From Rhea pennata (lineage: Eukaryota; Chordata; Aves; Rheiformes; Rheidae), in contig NC_084664.1 of assembly GCF_028389875.1 (NCBI RefSeq), positions 36,961,823-37,025,822 on the forward strand: 64,000 nt of DNA, given 5' to 3'. A program made the translations under genes and the position numbers. This document shows, piece by piece, positions 26,564 through 38,600 of this stretch (position 1 is the stretch's first letter; each line of letters opens with the position of its first letter). The notes beneath the pieces are model-generated. The model saw nothing but the letters and a program-made list of their open reading frames with translations, ran no database searches and was not told the origin of the DNA.

Positions 26564-27879
26564 GTAAGAGTAATGAAAGAAACTGAGTGAGTAGTTTTAA
26601 AAGGACTACTTGATTTCCTCTGTTCATTTGGGGGTGTCCTTTGCAAGGACAGGAAAGGAATAGTGACTTAAAATGGTGCTCTGAAAGACACACTCTTATT
26701 CACCTTCTTGAAAATTGACCCTCTGTTATAGTTGTTGTAATGTTCTAAACTTTATGAAATGACTAATTTTTCGATTAGTTTGTTTTCTCTCTCTTGAAGG
26801 TATTGTGTTTATGGGTGAGAGTTTGTTTTGGCGTATGAATACTTGAGAAAAGAACACTAAATTCTATTGCTTTCACTATTTATGTAAAGCTTTATCTCTA
26901 AATGTAGAATTATATTTGGGGAGACTTGATTGCCCAGATCTGAGCATATATATTCTAACTTGACAGCATAAAAAAGATGTTAAACCAAAACAGGTGCACT
27001 TTGGATTTTGCTCTCTTGAAATCTACTGTAAAAGAGCATTCTGCTTACTCTTCCTTATGAGAACTGAGAACATCAGATCCATTTTTTTTTTCCAGGAGAA
27101 ACCTCACCTCTGTTTACCACTGCCTTGACAGCTTGTCTTTTAAAGACTTTTTGCTTTTTCCACAATGATGGACAGGTACAGCCTCAAAAAGGAGGAAAGC
27201 CCAGTTCTGCATTTGAAGGGTAATGTATGGTGCTATTGACACAGTTATTCTGATTACTCTAAGGATAAAACGTCTCCCATCAGGATGAAGACAGGGTCTA
27301 CAGCAGTGTTACACAGAGCTGTGCACTGCTTCCCCCCAGACTTTAATTTTTACCTCTATTTGTGTAAAATAACTGTGCTTTACAAAGAGCTTTTTGTCAC
27401 AGAGCAACTGAAACTATGTAGATTCCCTTCTCAGTCCTCTCTTCTCAGAGGACTATTTACAACTCCTGTCATTGCAGACAGAAAATGTGCTAGAGGTAAA
27501 TGTGAAGACATACGTATTGCCAATAGACTGGAATACAGTCAGTCGTTATTGCATAATGGCTTACTCAGTTTCACTTTAATAAAAAAAAAATAAGGAATAT
27601 ATCAGCAAATCAATGCAGTTAAATTTATCTGAAGAATTTAAAGAAGCTAGTTTCCACCTTTCACCAAAGTTGTTATTGGCCATACTTGTAAAATTTTCCT
27701 CAGTAATGCGCTTGGGATTTGAAAATTCCAACGTTGAGTCTTTCTTGTGATCTAGTGTTGAAAATTGGATGGAGATGCTGGACAACTTCATTAATTCAAC
27801 CAAACATTTTCTGAAAGCTAATGCCAACTGGCATTTATACGGCAGCTCTGTATTAAACACTAGCAGTTTTGAAGCAGTT
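26564..27879. other. Putative intron of the NFE2L3 remnant, no gene recognised
   Basis: AT-rich DNA up to the CR1 insertion. A minus-strand frame of 103 codons at 27576-27887 reads like ordinary protein but matches nothing I know, and its start overlaps the CR1 edge. I treat it as chance or a fragment of an old repeat. Confidence 0.45.
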
Positions 27880-29758
27880 GCAACCAAAGATTAGATGTAG
27901 AGATGCTGCGAGGAAGGCTGAGGCCCATTTGGAATTGAGTCTGGCAAGGGGTGTCAAGAACAACAGGAAGGGCTTCTTCAAATACATCAGCAGCAAGAGG
28001 AGGACTAGGGAAAATGTGGGCCCACTGCTGAATGGGGTGGGGGCCCTGGTAACAAGGGATACAGGGAGGGCAGAATTGCTGAATGCCTTCTTTGCTTCAG
28101 TCTTCACTGCTAAGGGCAGTCCTCAAGAATCCTGCAGCCTGGACATGAGGGAGAAAGTCCACAGAAGGGAAGACTTTCCTTTAGTTGAGGAGGATAGGAT
28201 TAGAGACCTTCTGGGCAGGCTGGACATCCACAAATCCGTGGGCCCAGATGGGATGCACCCACGGGTACTGAGGGAGCTGGCGGATGCTGTTGCCAGGCCA
28301 CTCTCCATCATCTTTGAAAGGTCGTGGAGAACTGGAGAGGTGCCTGAGGACTGGAAGAAAGCCAGTGTCACTCCAGTCTTCAAGAAGGGCAAGAAGGAGG
28401 ACCCAGGCAACTATAGGCCAGCCAGCCTCACCTCCATCCCTGGAAAGGTGATGGAACAGCTTATCCTGGATGTCATCTCCAGACATATGGAGGAAAAGAA
28501 GGTGATCAGGAGTAGTCAGCATGGCTTCACCAAGGGGAAGTCCTGCTTAACCAATCTGATAGCCTTCTGTGATGGAAGGACTGGCTGGGTGGATGAGGGC
28601 AGAGCAGTGGCGTTGTGTAGCTTGACTTCAGCAAGGCTTTTGACACCGTCTCCCATAACATCCTCCTAGGTAAGCTCAGGAAGTGTGGGTCAGACGAATG
28701 GACAGTGAGGTGGATTGAGAACTGGCTGAAAGGCAGAGCTCAGAGGGTCATCATCAGTGGCGTGGAGTCTAGTTGGAGGCCTGTGGCTAGTGGTGTCTCC
28801 CAGGGGTCAGTCCTGGGTCCCATCCTGTTCAACTTCTTCATCAGTGACCTGGATGAGGGGACGGAGTGCCTCCTCAGCAAGTTTGCTGATGATACCAAGC
28901 TGGGAGGAGTGGCTGACACACCTGAGAGCTGTGCTGCCATTCAGAGAGACCTGGACAGGCTGGAGAGTGGGGTGGAGAGGAGCCTCGTGAGGTTCAACAA
29001 GGGCAAGTGCAGAGTCCTGCACCTAGGGAGAAATAACCCCATGCACCAGTACAGGCTGGGGGCTGACCCTCTGGAGAGCAGCTCTGCAGAGAAGGACCTG
29101 GGAGTGCTGCTGGATGACAAGTTGAGCATGAGCCAGCAATGTGCCCTTGTGGCCAAGAAGGCCAATGGTCTCCTGGAGTGCATTAGGAAAAGTGTTGCCA
29201 GCAGGTGGAGGGAGGTGATCCTGCCCCTCTACTCAGCCCTGGTGAGGCCTCATCTTGAGTACTGTGTCCAGTTCTGGGCTCCCCAGTACAAGAGAGACAT
29301 GGAGCTACTGGAGAGAGTCCAGCATAGGGCTACAAGAATAATCAGAGGGCTGGAACACCTGCCCTACGAGGAAGGGCTGTGAGAGCTGGGCCTGTTTAGC
29401 CTGGGGAAGACAAGACTGAGGGGGGATCTTATCAATGTGTATAAGTACCTGAAGGGAGGGTGTCAAGGGGGACAGGGCCAAACTCTTTTCAGTTGTCTCA
29501 TGTGACAGCACAAAAGGCACTGGGCAGAAATTGAAGCACAGGAAGTTCCGCCTGAGCGTGAGGGGGAATTTCTTCCCTGTGAGAGTGACAGAGCACTGGA
29601 ACAGGTTGCCCAGAGAGGTTGTGGAGTCTCCTCTGGAGATCTTCAAGGATCTGCCTGGATGCAACCCTGTCTAACATGTTCTAGGTGACCCTGCTGAACA
29701 GAGAGGTTGGACTAGATGATCTCCAGAGGTCCCTTCCAATCTTACTGATTCTATGATT
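27880..29758 (+). mobile_element. CR1 LINE, 5'-truncated, reverse transcriptase part and 3' end
   Basis: A non-LTR retrotransposon copy of about 1.9 kb in plus orientation. It begins inside the second open reading frame, so the endonuclease and first ORF are missing. The first frame (to 28669) carries the reverse transcriptase fingers/palm wording [26 protein letters not shown] and NYRPASLTS. The second (28705-29382) carries the catalytic F-A-D-D motif at 28882-28893, the [16 protein letters not shown] block and the C-terminal [20 protein letters not shown] block. Between them, near 28610-28625, the [10 protein letters not shown] block is broken by a one-base frameshift and a TAG in place of a Tyr codon. 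The 3' UTR ends GGTCCCTTCCAATC, TTACTGATTCTATGAT. It cannot move by itself. The few lesions point to a fairly young insertion. Ends are good to within about 20 bases at 5'. Confidence 0.95.
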
Positions 29759-31429
29759 AGAGTCATCATAAATACTGAGTTAGGTGCTTAGAGGGTAGTT
29801 TGGTTCAAGATGGATAGACCCATCTTGGTTGCAAATCAGGTCAGATAGCATTAGCAGCTAACCCCTTTCAATTGTTTTGTTTATCTTCTGTGCTTTTGAT
29901 AATACCATTTGCTTTTTGGTTGCGCATCTTCACAAAAAACAGTTATCTTAACTGGAGTATCCCTCTTCTCTCACAGCTCATAGCTGCAATCATTACAGCA
30001 TGAAGCTGCTGCCTGAATTCCTTTTTTGCAGTACTCCAAGGGCATCTTACATATGCTTTCCATTGAAAGAGTCTTACAGATTCATTACTGGTTTTTGTAT
30101 AACTTGTTTATCTCTCGAACACCTGGTGTTGGGAGACCAGGTTGCATAGTACCTCCTAGCCCATAAACCAGCCTCCTCCCCTGTTCAACTTTAACACATT
30201 CTGTACTAACAAGGTCCAGAAGTTCATCAAGATTTTAGTTTTCTGTTATTTTCACAATTTCAAAGGAATTTGGCTGTAGCTTTCATGTAGGTGTAACAAT
30301 ACACGATTGCATATTTTATTTAAGACTATCTATGCACTGCTATCCTGCAACAATTTATCTGTTAAAATGGGATGCTTGTTCTTTTCCAGCTAAGTATGAA
30401 TTTTTTACGAGGTGAGACTTTTCAATTATTAACTTTTTAAAATGTTTCTTCTCAAAGGCTCAATTGACAATGCCAGCTCTATCTCACAATCTGCAGGTGC
30501 TCTTTCACAGGATAACTCACTAGGAGAAATATGGCAAAACTTTCTTCTGTTACTTAAGCTCCCTGTAAGCATAATAGAGAACTTGAAACAGTAGTTTGAC
30601 TACTCCACTTATCAGCAAGTGCCTCAATATAATCTGTTGTAGTGGCTTGGTACTTCTGACCAGGGGGACCTTAATTTTACTGCAGCACCTGTTGGAATTC
30701 AGGCTGAGGGGTTGTACAGCAGCTTTATTTTGTAAACAAAACTGAAGAGTGATTTAAAATCAAAAAACATTCCCAGAGGATGTGAACAGTGCAGATTTTT
30801 TGAGTATTTCCTCCAAACTGATAAGGAGTTGAATTGATAACTGAATACAAGAGACCTCAGTTAAGTAGCTGACTGCATGATTTGTGCCTCAAATGCACAA
30901 ATGCAAGTTCCTCTCCTCCTCCCTACTTTTCTTACACCATTGTTCTTACTGCTTAAGTCCTGTAGGTGAATTATTTACCTTGTTTACAGGGTTAATTCTC
31001 TAACAGTTTAGCTCCTTGAACCAGCTGGTGCTTGAATTAGATGAGCATTAACACCACCACAAGAGAGAGGACAGCATCACGTCTCCTAGAAGAAGCCTTT
31101 CGTAGACCAGATTAGGTGCAACACAGGCTGTAGTTTGATGTACACTGTACCTCTCACCACTCATCAGTTGCTCCCACCCACACCATCCTTCCCAGTGGCT
31201 CTTCAGCCACTTCTTTCTTTTGCACCTTCCCTTCTTCATCTTACCATAGGCTAACGCAGGTTATGCTCTGTACAAATGGGAAATAATTCAGAAAGGTGGT
31301 GTTCAGGATAGCTAGAAGAAGAGTTTAAACATTTAAAATTTTGATGTTAATGGATTGAGATAGTGGAGAATTCTAAGATAAGGAAACTGACTATGACTGT
31401 TTAGGTGAAGGATGTAGAGGCATTAATTT
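29759..31429. other. Putative intron of the NFE2L3 remnant, no gene recognised
   Basis: AT-rich DNA between the CR1 3' end and the last NFE2L3-like exon. No exon, CpG island or repeat was recognised. Confidence 0.5.
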
Positions 31430-32620
31430 CATGAGAGATTCCATTTTTTCTCCATCATCTTTTATGGGAATTCACTGGAAGATACTCAGGTTGCTACTTC
31501 TAGTAGAGGCTGAAATTAATCATCCTCACACTACAATGTAAATTTGACCCAGACAGTTAGCCACTGTTTCAGTCGTCACGATGCCATGCTACAAAGCTCA
31601 GACTCTCCCACTCAATCAATCAGATTCAGAAAAAAGAAATTCACAAAGACAAGAGTCTCTGCAATCGAGCTCTAATATCACAAATCCAAAATCACTACTT
31701 TATGGAAAAAATTTGACAGGGCTGCTTTCAGTAGCTGACATTAGAAACCTAACACCCCTTAATCTTTTTCCAAACCTTGAGGAGAATATATTTGATGAAA
31801 TTAATCTTGTGTCTGGCTTTGGAGGAAGGATTTGCTGCTGTAGTAGTTTCCTAGCACTTTGGGGAGACTGACTCAGATTCTAGATTGTCTTTAAATTCAA
31901 GTCATAGCACCACTTCTTCTGATTTGTTGTGTTATTGAGCCTGCTATGAAGGTGTCTGTTGAATTCAGTAGTGGTGCTAAATCTGTTTACCCATATGGCT
32001 TAGGAATTGTTGATGGTCATTGCCAAAAATACACTAAATATGGCTGTGTGAATTATCAAGGCAATTCAGAGTGCTCTAGAGAAGCAACACTTCAGCTGTG
32101 CTTCATAATAACTACACTTGCAATCAGCTGCCAAGTCAATCAGTATCCACTTCAGAGCCTCATCAGCAGATGCAGATGGAGATTCAAAGTAATGGATAGG
32201 TGCTGTAATTCTACTGACCAGAACCTTAACTGTGATGAACATCAGGCAACAGCTCTGAGAATTCCATTTTCAGTTCACAAAATTGTGAGTATGCCTGTTG
32301 ACTCCTTCAACAGCACATTAGCAAAAAAAACAGATCTGCAGATACTCAGGTGTCACTAATACACAATGAAAGATGGAGGGGAAAGAACAAAATTGCTACC
32401 CGGAATTGACACAAACATAAGCTGGATGTGATTCTTGGAAGATGTTGTTATGACATTTTCAGTAGCTAAAGGGATGACCAGGATAGACCTGCTAACGTAC
32501 GCCAATATGCCATTCGTTGCAGTAGTGATGGCAGCATTTTCCGAATATCTACACACTAGGTCAAATCAGAACATAAACAAGATAACCAGAAAGAATAGAA
32601 ACAGAACTGAAATACATTAA
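31430..32620 (+). pseudogene. NFE2L3: NFE2L3 (NRF3) last exon, unitary pseudogene
   Basis: NFE2L3 encodes a CNC-bZIP factor that pairs with small MAF proteins on antioxidant response elements. Pieces in the right order appear in switching frames. At 31472-31560 are NSLED and SSHYNVNLTQ. At 31581-31815 are KNLTGLLSV and ENIFDEINL. At 31867-31925 is TDSDSRLSLNSSH. At 32089-32190 are VLHNNYTCNQ and STSEP. The CNC region at 32190-32335 reads LRIPFSVHKIVSMPVDSFNS and then TDLQ. At 32348-32433 comes the basic region, with VSLI, RGKNKIATRN, a stop, then KHKLDVIL. The C-terminus at 32442-32545 reads YDIF, RDDQDRPANVRQYAI and SSDGSIF. The wording favours NFE2L3 over NFE2L1 or NFE2L2 (MPVDSF and the SDGSI ending). 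Damage includes at least four frame changes. There is an apparent 8-base insertion near 32336-32347. Stops are TGA at 32407 (in place of the conserved basic-region Cys) and TAA at 32467. About 105 bases of leucine zipper are missing at about 32437. No functional bZIP protein can be made. Location beside HNRNPA2B1 on the expected strand argues against a processed copy. Confidence 0.93.
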
Positions 32621-35600
32621 GATCAGTTAAGATTTTATTTCTCTCAACAAATGATGAATATACTGGTTTGAAGACCTCTTACGTCAGCAGGGCAAACAGA
32701 AAAGACTAATTAAACTTGAACAGGAAACTACATGTTTAAGGGTTTGGCAAATACAGCAAGTTGTCATCTGTTAGAAACTGTAGGAGTTAAGACTTCTGAA
32801 TAAGGTCATCTATTTAGTTTTAATTAAATAAAGTTTCTTTAAGAAGCCAGGAGGCTATTGCATTTGCCTCATCTTTCACAGTCATAGTTCCAAGCAAACC
32901 CAATGTACTAATTAATTTTATAACTAGCGTGGTAGTATTCTGAAAAATTAGTATCTAACTCAATGTTGTCTTAGCATGGTTGTCTGCAACCATACCATTC
33001 TTAAGCTTCTTGTGTGAAAGTTTGCAATGTTGTACAAGTTCCTATTTTGTTTCCTAGTCCCTGATACATTTACTTGCGTGACTTCCCTTTCCCTTCCTTT
33101 CCTTTTCCAGGTGAATAGATACCTAGGTATTTCCCTAAAGGGGAATATTAGTGTTTTCCTTCTTAGCTTTTTTAAGGTGGTGTTTTGTAAGCACCTTCAA
33201 CTTGTGAATTAAAAAAAAGTTCCCTTTTCCCAAGATCTTTTAAGTAAATTAAATTTTACTAAATTGTTTTTCTGTACTTGTGATAATGAGATCTCATTCC
33301 TTCAGATGATGGCAAAAATGAAGAGATTTACTAGCTTTTGGTTTTGATGTGAATTTATTTGTTCTATAGAAAAAGACACTTGACTTACATACTTATTCAC
33401 AATGGTTCATCCTTTTGTATTTTATATCCTGAAAAAGGACTGCCAAAAAGATGGCCTAAAAGAGAAATAGGCATGTAATGATGAGAAAGAAAGGTTAAGG
33501 AAGAGGCATGCAAGTTCATAAGGCATTAAAATCCTTACTAGTACTAACAGTTACATAGCAACACACACTTTTACGAATCCTGTAAAACTCTTTAAAAAGA
33601 AAAATCAGTTGTGGCACAATCACAATGTACCAACTCTGTGACCAAGTATGTTTAAAAAAGATACTTGCATTAAACACATGGGAACTTCTATTCATACACA
33701 CAAAAATTTAATGCCAAATGATTTCTTTAAGAGACAGGAACTGTGCCCCATCACGTAAATCATATTGAATTTGTGTGAACTTGGGTTTACAGTAAATAGG
33801 AGATGCAAAGCTATCAATTCACGTTTTGTAAAAATGAAGGACTGCTTCATAGTGAAAAGTGTGCTGAATTGTTGAAAATGGCTTTTTTTTTATGTATGTG
33901 TTTTTCTCCTTACATCAGGCAATTTCACCACATCCTAGACCTGACGTGGGAAGTTGATAGAGGAAGCTTTAGTGAGACCCTTTAGGTTCTTGATGTTAGC
34001 TAAGAAACACTGAAGCACCATCCTCCTGAAATAGTATTTACAAGGAGTTTCTTTAATCAGTTTATGGTTTAAATCAAAGCGTGCAACAGATACATGTGAT
34101 GAATTGTGAATTTTATTTCCAGATCCCCAAAAGATTTCTTACATGAGGAAGTCAGCATGTGACACATCTTTAAATTAAACATCTACTTTAAAAATCTTAG
34201 CATGTAGTCTTTGTGGGACCAGGGTCCTTAGGTTTACTTCATAGCCTGTGTGCACAGATTCTGATGGATATTAAATTAGGCCCTTAACTAACAAAGCCAG
34301 AAACCCAAGTATTTCTCAAGCATGGAAAAATATATATAAAAAAAATCTTACTATTTAGGACAGTGGCAATTCTGACAATTTCAAAGTTTTAGGGCCTCAT
34401 AGAACAAGCTATACAATCCTCTGAGGGAAAGAATAATAATTAAAAAAAAGCCCGTACCCCAATCACTCCATTCTAGGTAGCAAAGCTGGTGTGTCTCCAA
34501 GAACCTTTGTAGAGCCAGCTACTAAGAAAATAAAAGCATGTTGCTTTGTGTGAAGGTTACCTGGTTAGACCTTTTTACATGATGAAAATAAGGCAGCACA
34601 GTGGAACTCCTTCAAAAAGCAGCAATTATTGAAAGTGTTAAATTGTCCAAAGGAGTGAAAGACATCGTAACTCAACCCATTTCAGTTATCTGTAATTCTG
34701 TAGATGGGAAAATAGGGTTATCCTCACCTAATTCATTTTTTATTGTTCAATAACTGTATTTCTTACTCCAAGAACTTTAAGTATTGATTTCCATTTCTGA
34801 TAAATCGATCAGTATTGTTACTCCTGCAAAAATATTTCAGTTAATGAATTTTGGGAGGGCTGCAAGTTCAACGAAGCTGACCATGCAGCCCTTCTGACCA
34901 TAATTTTTCCTCAAACCTTCAGATAAACCTTCGGATACACAATGATGATGATTGTAGGCAGAATTCAAAACAATTTTCTATTTATTTCAATTTTAGCAGA
35001 TTGCTGTTTTGCCTAAAAGCTAGTTGATACCTATGTGAAATACCTTTCCTTGCTATGAATAGCCTTAAAAAACAAAAAACTATTGCCTAGTCTTAGCAGT
35101 GTCACTACATTTTCACATCCTTAAGTTAATTGTGAGTTAGGGTAGGCAGGTAAGAAAACAGGTTTATTTATAGCAAGCTTTCTTCCTAAGACAAATGCTT
35201 ACTGTCTGCTACTTCTACAGTAGCCTTAGACTGTTATTGTCAGCCTATGCCCAAAAAGGAGACTCTATATAGAGTAGGAAATAATTCAGAAAAAATAGCA
35301 TTAAGAAAACCTGTAACTGAAGTAACTGTCAAAAGGCAGACCTCTGCAAAATCTGTTTTGGATTTCTTATTACTATATCTTAACTTCCAGGGCCTAAAAC
35401 TGTAATGCATAAACCAAGAGCTACAGTATAAAACTTTAGAAAGCTAAACATGGTATCAAATTTCTTCTGGAGCCAGGGAGATGTCTAGTGAAGTTGCCAG
35501 GGCTGCCTTCTATCTTAATGTTGATGCATCACAGAAATCCCTCTCAAGCAGGAACAGACATAAATTCTGTTTAGACTGTTAACATTGCTAGAGATCTCTA

Positions 35601-38600
35601 GCAGAGCTGAGGATTGCAGATTTATCAATATAGCAACAATATGGAAATACTAGGGAAAAGTTCTTATTAAAACATGGCCAAACTATAGAACAGTCCTTAA
35701 ATTTTGAGTAGCACACTCCATTTCTGTCAAGCTAGTAATTAAAAACTCATTGTAAGGCAAAATTGAAAAGGTGAGATCATCAAGTTGAATTAAGCATAGA
35801 TTAAAAATGAAAAGGCAGAGGAAAAAAAAAACACAACACACGGATCATTTTCTCCATTACTGCCAATGGAAACAGGAATAGACACTACAGAACAGCGTAG
35901 AAGTGCTAGTTTCCTTAGATCCCTACCTTTTATTGAGATATATCCACCAGGAACATATTTAGTATTTTATTAGAATGAAATGCCCTAAGCATTGTTTATG
36001 AAATGTAAGGCTGAATACTATACACAGGAATACACACAGCATGCTGCTTCAATGGGGATCACTAATACTACTGAGTTTAGTTTTGGCTTACCATATGGAT
36101 TTTATTCAGATCTTTTTATAGAAATGAAAATTTACAAATAACTAAGGCTGTTCTTGCTCAAAGAGTTTACAATCTAATTTTTGAGTTGGTGAACAGCAGT
36201 AATGAACTTCAAGGAGGAAACAGAAAAAAAACAACTTTATCGAGATCAGTTTGTCAAAAGTATTAACACAGCATTTGTCCCTAAAATGCACCCATTTGTC
36301 TTATGAAACCAGAAAGTTCCATCGAGAACCCTGTAGAAAGAATAGGCAGGCAGAGGCCTTAAAGTTAGACCAGAGGACACTCAACACCTACAGTTCTAAT
36401 GAGAAACTGTTTATTAGATAAAAATGTTCTATGGCATCAATTGGGTCATCTTGATAATTTAGTTATTACTGTAGTGTACCTGGTAGAAGCATTTCAGTTT
36501 GGTGGTACCTGCTATATAGCTAATAAATCCATCAAACTAATCAACCATAGATTTTCATACAATGCCTAAAAATTGAGTGAGCAAACTGGGGAGTGAGAAC
36601 TAAGGTGGAACAACATTTTCTTGACCACGGCCCTGAAAGTTACTTTGTTCATACAGTGCAACAGTGTGGGAGGTCAAAGAAGCTAGCTTGTAACCTTCAT
36701 GGTCCCCAAAGTTGACCTATGATGCCCATAGCAACCTGTCAAACAAGTCACACCACCATTTGAAGTTAAGCATTGGTTACTACTGATAAATACACCAGTT
36801 CTTGCTTACATTAACTCCAGGCCTGAAAACACTGACATTCCAACTGCAATGCAAATCAACACTACTACTTGCAAAGCAAGTCTACAACTGTTAAAGGGGC
36901 TGGTCCATGACTCCTGGCAATAGCGGAGGAAACCCCTCCTAGTGTTACGTTCCTATGCATTTCTAACAATTTTGCTGTATAAATATGAGAAGGCTGGTAT
37001 TGCTCTAGAAAGGGGAGGGGAGCACAGGAGGAACAAAAAAACACACAGCAGTATGCCAGAGCTTTACTTGCATCATGAATTCTGCTTCAAAAACCAACCA
37101 AAACACTGAAACTATAGGCTGCATACTCAGTATGCCATCCCCTTTCCCATGTATAGTCAAGCTACTAAAACTGAAGACAATTCTTTTAAGTTCAGATCTA
37201 CGTTTTTTAGTAGTATGACTGTATCTAGAATATGCGTATCTATCGTAACACTGAAATTTTGCGAGTAATCTCCCTTCCCAATTATGAGAAGAGTTCTGTC
37301 CCCACCAGTTTCACAGTTGCATGCATCTACTTACTTTTCAACACTTCAGAAATAATGAAGCAGGTGAATAAATTCCACTCATCAGAAATGATACAAAGAA
37401 CAGAAAGACTGCATGGCCCAAAAAACAGCATTATTCTCTCTTCATGAACATTTTGTAAATACAAGTCCACCATACTTGTCACACAGTTTTACTTCAATTT
37501 TCTCCCCTACTGTTTACCAACAAGTTATGTTGTCATTAACCTCCTTCCCCCCACATTTGCAGCATAAAGGGTATGCTGGGGCAAGCTGGCCTGACAACCA
37601 GATCCTGTTTTCTTAGTACACTGATGGACTGCCTAGTGAATCAACATGAATTGTAACACATCTTTATTACTACCCTTCATGCTTCTGAATGTAAGATGCC
37701 AACAGTCACTGCCTGGCTGGTGCCACGCATTTATAAACATCACAGCTAATAAGGTACCTTATTTTGAAAACTGTAGCATTGCTGGTCAGTTCAAGTGAGT
37801 GACGTAACACCAACTTTCCATAAATAAATGTATTTTATATATAATATATATATATATCTTGAAGACTGAGGAACAATAACCGATCACACACACTACATTT
37901 TTATTCAAATTTGCTAGTTTTTGCTATTAGTTTGACTCAGTGACTTCTCACTGATCACTGAACACTGGTTGTCACTTGCTTCTAAGAATATACTGAGAAA
38001 GAAGTCATGGACGTGCAACTTGGAGACAACTAGAAACTTACGCAAATACTCCAAACTTTTAAGACTTTGAACATCCAGTCTTTTTTTCTTACATCCCACT
38101 GTCCCTGATAAACTCTTCCCCCATCTGTAGCAGATTGATGTTAAACACCCTCATTATGGAAACCGTAACACTCATAATTCAGTAACATTTTGAATCTTAC
38201 TGTAGAACTATTGAAGTGTGTGCAAAAATCTCAGAGAAGAACGTTTCCACTCTGAAGTGTGATTTCACTTGAATTATGTGATGTGAATGTGGGACTTTGC
38301 ACTGTAAAGGAAAACTTCCATTAACTAAACCAGATTCTAGGAAAGAAGTTCCTATGCAACTGCTAAATTAATTCTGTTGAAAAGAATGAAGGAAAGCATG
38401 TTTTGTATGTCTTCTTTTTCTGCTTCCATTGCAGCCCAGTTGTTACCTATGCAATTAAACTTAGAAATGTACAAAAAACCTCCATACATAATATCCTTAC
38501 ATGTTTCTGAATTACATGAAGATGGTTAAAGACGTTATTCTATCACAGCTAAGCACAGAAATTCAAAGCTTAGAATTAACGTGTATGTAGCTAACAGGTT

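Noticed and set aside
27576-27887. 103-codon minus-strand frame next to the CR1 5' end
   Set aside because: The translation looks protein-like but I recognise no family, no splice context supports it, and it overlaps the CR1 edge. It may be a fragment of an unknown old repeat.
31430-32620. The idea that the NFE2L3-like exon is a processed (retrotransposed) copy
   Set aside because: It sits at the expected place and strand relative to HNRNPA2B1 and CBX3, and pieces resembling upstream exons are separated by kilobases. This fits decay in place.
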